From Dehalococcoidales bacterium (GTDB lineage Bacteria; Chloroflexota; Dehalococcoidia; Dehalococcoidales; RBG-16-60-22), in the NCBI GenBank assembly GCA_016930185.1, contig JAFGHK010000058.1, positions 1-38,682 of the forward strand: a stretch of 38,682 nt of DNA, read 5' to 3'. Positions 35,261 to 38,682 of this stretch are shown piece by piece. The notes beneath the pieces were generated by a model. The model saw nothing but the letters and a program-made list of their open reading frames with translations, did not search any database and had not been told where the DNA came from. Position numbers and translations under genes: made by a program. The stretch's first letter is position 1. Each line of letters begins with the position of its first letter.

Positions 35261-35315
35261 TTATAAGTTGATTAGTTATGTGATATTACATCTCTATATT
35301 TTTTTATAATATAGT

Positions 35316-36431
35316 TCATTTAGGCGGGTGATTTGGTACCCATTCCATAGTGCCTTTGCCTTTTGGAATAAGCTGGTAAATATTTGGTGCTTCTAAAACA
35401 GTATAGGGTATCTGTTTTTTTGCAAGCGGATTATGGTAAATATCCAATGACCCTGCTGGTTCTTTTGTCCATTTGTGGTGCCATACCCCCACTGTGCTCA
35501 ATCTTTTGCGTATTGTCTTCTGAACAACACCCTGCAAGTCATAGTGAATAGAGGAATCTGTATCTATTTGTTGCTTAATTGTATTTGGTTCCGTATACAA
35601 TCTGTATGTAACCTTCGGAAGACTAAACATTGCAGCCATCATTGAAGATTCATCTAAGCCAACCCATTCTGTACTGGCAACTACTACTAGTGTTGGCTGA
35701 TTATCTGGTAGCTGACTTAAGGCACCGTCTATTACCTCTATTACACGCTCGTGTAGGTTACTGAAGCCTCCAGAGATATGGTCACATCCGGTAGGAATAT
35801 CGTTTTCAGATAACCTTGTGAATCCTACCAAGACCTTGACATTACTGCCGTCTTCAGTATTATCTTCAAAAATCAACTCCTTTTGTTCACCTTCTTTTTT
35901 TAGTTCTTTTTTTAGATAAGATATCTTGCGTTCAAGCCAAGGACGAAAATGTCTGGGTACAATATCGCATTCTAGCTTTATAAATTCGACACATATGATA
36001 AAAGGAGAATTAATGCCATGAGATATTTCACGAAGTATGTCCCAATTGTTGTCCCGCTTACGTTCTTCTAGGGACGTAAAAATTGTTTTAACCTCTACAA
36101 ATATCGGTTCATATTCTTTTAGTACTATTCTAAATTCGCCGATATGTGAATCACGACCAAGTGGATGCCAGTCAATATCACCAAGATTAGACAAGAATTC
36201 ACATATAGCTAACTCATGGATTGCACTACGAAATTGGTCGTTATCTTCATTTCTTAATCTAGCAAGCATTTCGGTGTCTAATATTCCTTGATTTTTGGCA
36301 AATTCTAACAACCTATTTACGCAATTTCTGTTGTCTTCCGCTTTTACATTTTCACAAAACATCCAACGACGCCAATCACCCGTGGATAAATTCACTAATG
36401 TTTCACTTGGGAAAATGTCATCAAAGTGCAT
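35316..36431 (-). CDS. Unknown protein with a possible PD-(D/E)XK nuclease core
   Basis: A 371-residue soluble protein, much more AT-rich than its neighbours. E73 in a helix (SAIHELAICEFL), D94 and E113-V-K115 (PIFVEVKTIF) have the order and spacing of a PD-(D/E)XK nuclease site. From about 200 on there is a mixed alpha/beta part (VKVLVGFTRL, PTLVVVASTEW) that I do not recognise. No Shine-Dalgarno or promoter is clear. It lies inside the island at tRNA-Sec, so a defence-like or selfish role is possible but unproven. Confidence 0.55.
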   Translation of the reverse strand: MHFDDIFPSETLVNLSTGDWRRWMFCENVKAEDNRNCVNRLLEFAKNQGILDTEMLARLRNEDNDQFRSAIHELAICEFLSNLGDIDWHPLGRDSHIGEFRIVLKEYEPIFVEVKTIFTSLEERKRDNNWDILREISHGINSPFIICVEFIKLECDIVPRHFRPWLERKISYLKKELKKEGEQKELIFEDNTEDGSNVKVLVGFTRLSENDIPTGCDHISGGFSNLHERVIEVIDGALSQLPDNQPTLVVVASTEWVGLDESSMMAAMFSLPKVTYRLYTEPNTIKQQIDTDSSIHYDLQGVVQKTIRKRLSTVGVWHHKWTKEPAGSLDIYHNPLAKKQIPYTVLEAPNIYQLIPKGKGTMEWVPNHPPK

Positions 36432-36454
36432 TTATATTGCCACTCTAACTGGTA

Positions 36455-36491
36455 AATAGTCTGATAGTAGTTTATGGGAGTCCAACCCACC
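36455..36491 (-). pseudogene. Decayed copy of the tRNA-Sec 3' end
   Basis: Bases 36455-36491 align without gaps to 37168-37204, the CCA, acceptor 3' strand and T-arm of tRNA-Sec, with 28 of 37 bases identical. The last 18 (36474-36491) have one mismatch. Seven of the nine changes replace G or C by A or T. It is in direct orientation, 713 bases from the native gene, and fits an older, mutated attachment site. Confidence 0.6.
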
Positions 36492-36519
36492 ATAGACGCC
36501 TCTAACGCCCCTATATCAT

Positions 36520-37026
36520 TCACGCTACGGATAGCTTCACCTCTTCATTCAGTGAACGGCGGTCGGCTACTTCCAGGGATACCTGCAATTTCCACTCGGC
36601 ATCCCTCTTAAAGGCTGTTTCAAAGCAGACATTCCATTCTTTGGTTATGCCGGCGGGGAATGTTTGGTTTTCAGCCAGTGACTTGTCTTCATTGCCTAAC
36701 GTGATTTCATTAAAGTGTGTACGGTCGGCCATTATGCTTACACTTCTCCAGCTGTCAGGGCCGGTCTGTACACGCGCTATCGTAGGTTCCTTCGTAGTAT
36801 ACTTTTCATACTTCACTCCCCACAGATGTACCGATAATGAGGCGGATTTGATTTCTTCATGAGTGGTAAGTCTCATCTTAAATGGTGGCAATATTTCGCC
36901 GTCGGGGACCGTCGTCTGCGGTTGGATTTCTAGAGTCACGTTAGGTTTACTTAAGCGTTTGGGGTTCTTGACAGCATCTTTTAAAAAGTCTATCAATTGC
37001 TCGATATCCCACGTACTTATACACAT
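36520..37026 (-). CDS. Unknown 168-residue protein in the tRNA-Sec island
   Basis: A soluble, mostly beta-predicted protein: a short N-terminal helix (IEQLIDFLKDAVKN), then alternating strands such as NVTLEIQPQTTV, SASLSVHLWGVKY, EWNVCFETAF and WKLQVSLEVADR. It has no signal peptide, TM segment or motif I recognise. GGTGA lies six bases before the ATG. It is not obviously coupled to the nuclease-like gene, which lies 88 bases further on the same strand beyond the decayed tRNA fragment. Confidence 0.5.
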   Translation of the reverse strand: MCISTWDIEQLIDFLKDAVKNPKRLSKPNVTLEIQPQTTVPDGEILPPFKMRLTTHEEIKSASLSVHLWGVKYEKYTTKEPTIARVQTGPDSWRSVSIMADRTHFNEITLGNEDKSLAENQTFPAGITKEWNVCFETAFKRDAEWKLQVSLEVADRRSLNEEVKLSVA

Positions 37027-37051
37027 TTTAATTCACCATTGGGCCTTAACA

Positions 37052-37127
37052 GCCTCATTATTTCAAACAACAACTATATATCCGTGGCACAACACATGTC
37101 AAGCTATGCGGCTATCAATAATGAGGC
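37052..37127. repeat. 11-bp perfect inverted repeat at the island's right end
   Basis: GCCTCATTATT (37052-37062) and AATAATGAGGC (37117-37127) are exact inverted copies with 54 bases between. They lie between the island gene and tRNA-Sec and could be arm-type recombinase sites or ends of a tiny insertion. Confidence 0.45.
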
Positions 37128-37166
37128 AAAGGTGCTTTGCAGTTCCCGAACCAGGGGATGGTCCGG
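37126..37166 (-). terminator. Two hairpins just past tRNA-Sec
   Basis: On the minus strand, first an 8-bp stem with one G-T pair (37146-37153 with 37159-37166, loop five), then a 6-bp stem with a 3-base loop (37126-37140) followed by CTCATTATT. They probably end tRNA-Sec transcription, but could be part of the recombination site. Confidence 0.45.
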
Positions 37167-37174
37167 AAATAATC

Positions 37175-37268
37175 TGGCGGGAGCGCATGGGAGTCGAACC
37201 CACCGAAGGCTTTTATGCCCCCCAACGGATTTGAAGTCCGCGAAGCCCACCGGGACTCATCCGCTCCC
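37175..37268 (-). tRNA. selC: tRNA-Sec (anticodon TCA), CCA encoded
   Basis: A 94-base gene including CCA, near the 95 of E. coli selC. The anticodon loop CTTCAAA gives anticodon TCA, reading UGA. The extra-long variable arm (GGGGGC, loop ATAAAA, GCCTTC), a long acceptor and a T-arm with GTTCGACT are all typical. Acceptor: GGGAGCGG pairs with GCGCTCCC over seven positions, but the eighth is a G-G mismatch, which is odd. The 3' end lies within the 13-bp repeat (37170-37182). The minus-strand orientation differs from that of selA and selB. Confidence 0.95.
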
Positions 37269-37276
37269 GTAAACCG

Positions 37277-37282
37277 AGTATA
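37277..37282 (-). promoter_or_regulatory. Possible -10 box of tRNA-Sec
   Basis: TATACT on the minus strand lies eight bases before the tRNA 5' end. The -35 region falls in the hairpin at 37292-37310 and matches poorly. The tRNA may instead be cut from the upstream hydrogenase-maturation transcript. Confidence 0.35.
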
Positions 37283-37291
37283 ATCTATCCT

Positions 37292-37310
37292 CCCCCTTTC
37301 GTAAAGGGGG
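37292..37310 (-). terminator. Perfect hairpin between the endopeptidase gene and tRNA-Sec
   Basis: CCCCCTTT (37292-37299) and AAAGGGGG (37303-37310) form an 8-bp stem with a 3-base loop, just past the endopeptidase stop. There is no T tract, so termination is uncertain. Confidence 0.45.
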
Positions 37311-37312
37311 AA

Positions 37313-37795
37313 TCAAAAGGGGTTTTTACCCCCTATCTCTTTCAACACCGCCCCCACCAGCTCCGGCAGCTTTGCCTCAAGCCTGGGTGAAAGCTCCATG
37401 CCCCAGTCGATTTCCGCCGGCTCGATGCCGATAATTACTGTCTCTTTAGGTTTGTTGCCGGTCATCTCCATCAGCTTCAGGTTCTCAACCACGCCCATTT
37501 CATGCGCCGATGTCAGCGTGCCCCTGCTCGCCTCTAGCTCCTCCGGCTTAAAGCGGTAAATCTCGCCCGCCTCGCCCCCCGCAGTAGCGCAGTCGATGAT
37601 AATCATCTTGTCCCCGGCTTTGGTGTAGGCAATCAGGTCCGGCGACGTGCCTCCGTCCACCAGCTTAACGTCTGCGGGCAGGTCCATCTCCTGCAGCGAC
37701 CTTATAGCGTGGATGCCGACCCCCTCGTCCTTTTGTATCAGGTTACCCACGCCGATGACGACTACCCTGGGTGTTTTCTCTTTCATATTATCCAC
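37313..37795 (-). CDS. Hydrogenase maturation endopeptidase (HyaD/HybD/HycI family)
   Basis: Clips the C-terminal peptide of the [NiFe]-hydrogenase large subunit after nickel insertion. The 160 residues show the fold signature GVGNLIQKDEGVG (15-27). Nickel-sensing residues E24, D68 (IIIDCA) and H98 (TSAHEM) match HybD E16, D62 and H93. VDGGTSPDL and IGIEPAEIDWG are further family marks. The start is GTG at 37795, directly after the hypE stop; ATG at 37786 is equally possible. Its hydrogenase substrate is outside the window. Confidence 0.9.
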   Translation of the reverse strand: MDNMKEKTPRVVVIGVGNLIQKDEGVGIHAIRSLQEMDLPADVKLVDGGTSPDLIAYTKAGDKMIIIDCATAGGEAGEIYRFKPEELEASRGTLTSAHEMGVVENLKLMEMTGNKPKETVIIGIEPAEIDWGMELSPRLEAKLPELVGAVLKEIGGKNPF

Positions 37796-38682
37796 TTAGC
37801 ATATCCGCGGCAGCAGCTCGCCCACCGGCACATCGATGATGCGGGATGCCCCCAGTGACGTCTTCATGATAACGCGACCCGGGTGCTCGGCAACCACCTC
37901 CCCGATGATACAGGCGTTCCTGCCGTATTTGTTCTCTTTCATTGCCGCCAGTACGGAGTCGGCGTCTTTAGCCGGTACAATCGCCGCCAGCTTGCCCTCG
38001 TTGGCGATGTAAAGCGGGTCGAGCCCCAGCAGTTCGCAGGCCGCCAGTACCGCTTTAGCCACCGGGACTTTTTCTTCTTCTATTATGATGCCGGCCCCCG
38101 ACTTTTCCGCGAAGTCGTTGAGCGTTGTGGCAATTCCCCCGCGCGTGGGGTCGCGCATACAGTGGATATTTTTGGTGACCGACAGCATGTCCGCTACGAG
38201 CTCCTGTAAAGGCGCGCAGTCGGAAGGGACGGGGGTCTTAAACTTAAGCCCCTCCCTCTGGCTTAGTACTGCGATGCCATGGTCGCCGATGGTGCCGCTC
38301 AATATTATCTTGTCGCCGGGCTTGGCATTGCTTGCCGATATATCCACTCCCTCCGGCACGATGCCCACCCCCGCCGTATTGATAAAGAGCTTATCGGCCC
38401 CGCCCTTATCGACCACCTTCGTGTCCCCGGTGACGATTTTCACGCCCGACTCGTCGGCGGCCTTTTTTATGGAAGCGAGTATCTTCTTAAGGTCTGCCAG
38501 CGGCAGCCCTTCCTCGATGATGAACGCCAGAGAGAGATAGAGTGGCTTTGCCCCGCTCATAGCGAGGTCGTTGACCGTGCCGCAGACCGCCAGCTTGCCG
38601 ATGTCCCCGCCCGGGAAAAATATCGGGTTGACCGTATAGCTGTCCGTGGTAAAGGCCAACCTGCCCTTAACGTCGAAGACGG
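37796..38682 (-). CDS. hypE: Hydrogenase maturation factor HypE (5' part outside the window)
   Basis: Dehydrates its own C-terminal thiocarboxamide to a cyanide ligand for the NiFe-hydrogenase iron. The frame is open to the window edge (295 codons), so the N-terminus is missing. AFTTDSYTVNP, FFPGGDIGKLAVCGTVND, the CMRDPTRGGIATTLND segment and the family's C-terminal PRIC with the modified cysteine are present. The PRIC end separates it from the related SelD and PurM. The endopeptidase gene follows at once, so this is the tail of a hyp operon. Confidence 0.95.
   Translation of the reverse strand, partial: VFDVKGRLAFTTDSYTVNPIFFPGGDIGKLAVCGTVNDLAMSGAKPLYLSLAFIIEEGLPLADLKKILASIKKAADESGVKIVTGDTKVVDKGGADKLFINTAGVGIVPEGVDISASNAKPGDKIILSGTIGDHGIAVLSQREGLKFKTPVPSDCAPLQELVADMLSVTKNIHCMRDPTRGGIATTLNDFAEKSGAGIIIEEEKVPVAKAVLAACELLGLDPLYIANEGKLAAIVPAKDADSVLAAMKENKYGRNACIIGEVVAEHPGRVIMKTSLGASRIIDVPVGELLPRIC

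Larger units (their letters stand above)
35261..37169. mobile_element. Putative AT-rich mini-island inserted at tRNA-Sec
   Basis: The segment is markedly richer in A and T than either side and is bounded by the 13-bp tRNA-Sec repeats. It holds two genes with no recognised function in chromosomal upkeep (35316-36431 and 36520-37026), a decayed tRNA-Sec fragment (36455-36491) and an 11-bp inverted repeat near its right end. No integrase or transposase is present, so it would be a remnant or a passenger needing help. Vertical inheritance with chance repeats is the alternative. Confidence 0.55.

Noticed and set aside
1-38682. CRISPR arrays, insertion sequences or phage genes
   Set aside because: No regularly spaced repeats, transposase, integrase or structural phage gene is seen. 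The short repeats at tRNA genes and hairpins are reported separately.
37796-38682. Selenophosphate synthetase (SelD) reading of the hypE fragment
   Set aside because: SelD and HypE are related, and a SelD here would complete the Sec set. The C-terminal PRIC and the following endopeptidase gene show it is HypE.

Overview
The window is a gene-dense, moderately GC-rich bacterial chromosome segment with almost no room between genes. It looks like an anaerobe. It carries selenocysteine machinery (selA, selB, tRNA-Sec), hydrogenase maturation genes (hypE and an endopeptidase), a formate dehydrogenase accessory gene (fdhD), PEP synthase and an archaeal-type Thi4 enzyme. The mix and gene style fit Chloroflexota, class Dehalococcoidia or close relatives. 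That placement is inference from gene content, not from a marker search.

Layout. 1-3.8 kb: tRNA-His with a copy of its own 3' end beside it, an Smr protein, a cupin protein, ffh and an MFS exporter. 3.9-7.5 kb: dnaG-rpoD plus a small coupled membrane protein. 7.6-12.6 kb: hisF, hisH, a dNTP triphosphohydrolase and PEP synthase, all on the minus strand and separated by hairpin terminators. 12.7-14.3 kb: a DUF151 protein and a VTT/DedA-like membrane protein. 14.4-18.2 kb: a heat-shock operon read dnaJ-hspR-clp. 18.4-21.3 kb: a secreted caspase-like protease with an EF-hand-like loop and repeat domains, then a zinc-ribbon/OB-fold protein. 21.3-24.5 kb: Nudix, acyl-CoA dehydrogenase, tgt and a 47-residue zinc ribbon.

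24.45-30.1 kb is one long minus-strand cofactor and sulfur operon: cysE, thi4, mnmA, fdhD, nadA, cutA, an E1-like gene and a ubiquitin-like sulfur carrier. It makes the cysteine precursor and uses activated sulfur in thiazole, tRNA, formate dehydrogenase and carrier-protein reactions. Its thi4 and fdhD products both seem to lack the cysteines expected for sulfur delivery. 30.3-35.25 kb is a plus-strand Sec unit, selA, standalone AICAR transformylase, selB, uspA. tRNA-Sec lies about 2 kb beyond it on the opposite strand, next to the hydrogenase maturation genes.

The most notable unexplained structure is the AT-rich 1.9 kb segment between uspA and tRNA-Sec (35.25-37.17 kb). It is bounded by a 13-bp direct repeat that matches the tRNA-Sec 3' end, contains a second decayed tRNA-Sec 3' fragment, and carries two unfamiliar genes, one with a possible PD-(D/E)XK nuclease core. 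It looks like a small, perhaps twice-occupied integration site at selC without a visible integrase. tRNA-His at the left edge shows the same kind of 3'-end duplication. A second theme is promoters so close to start codons that ffh, selA and the VTT gene probably make leaderless or nearly leaderless mRNAs. All alignments were made by eye.
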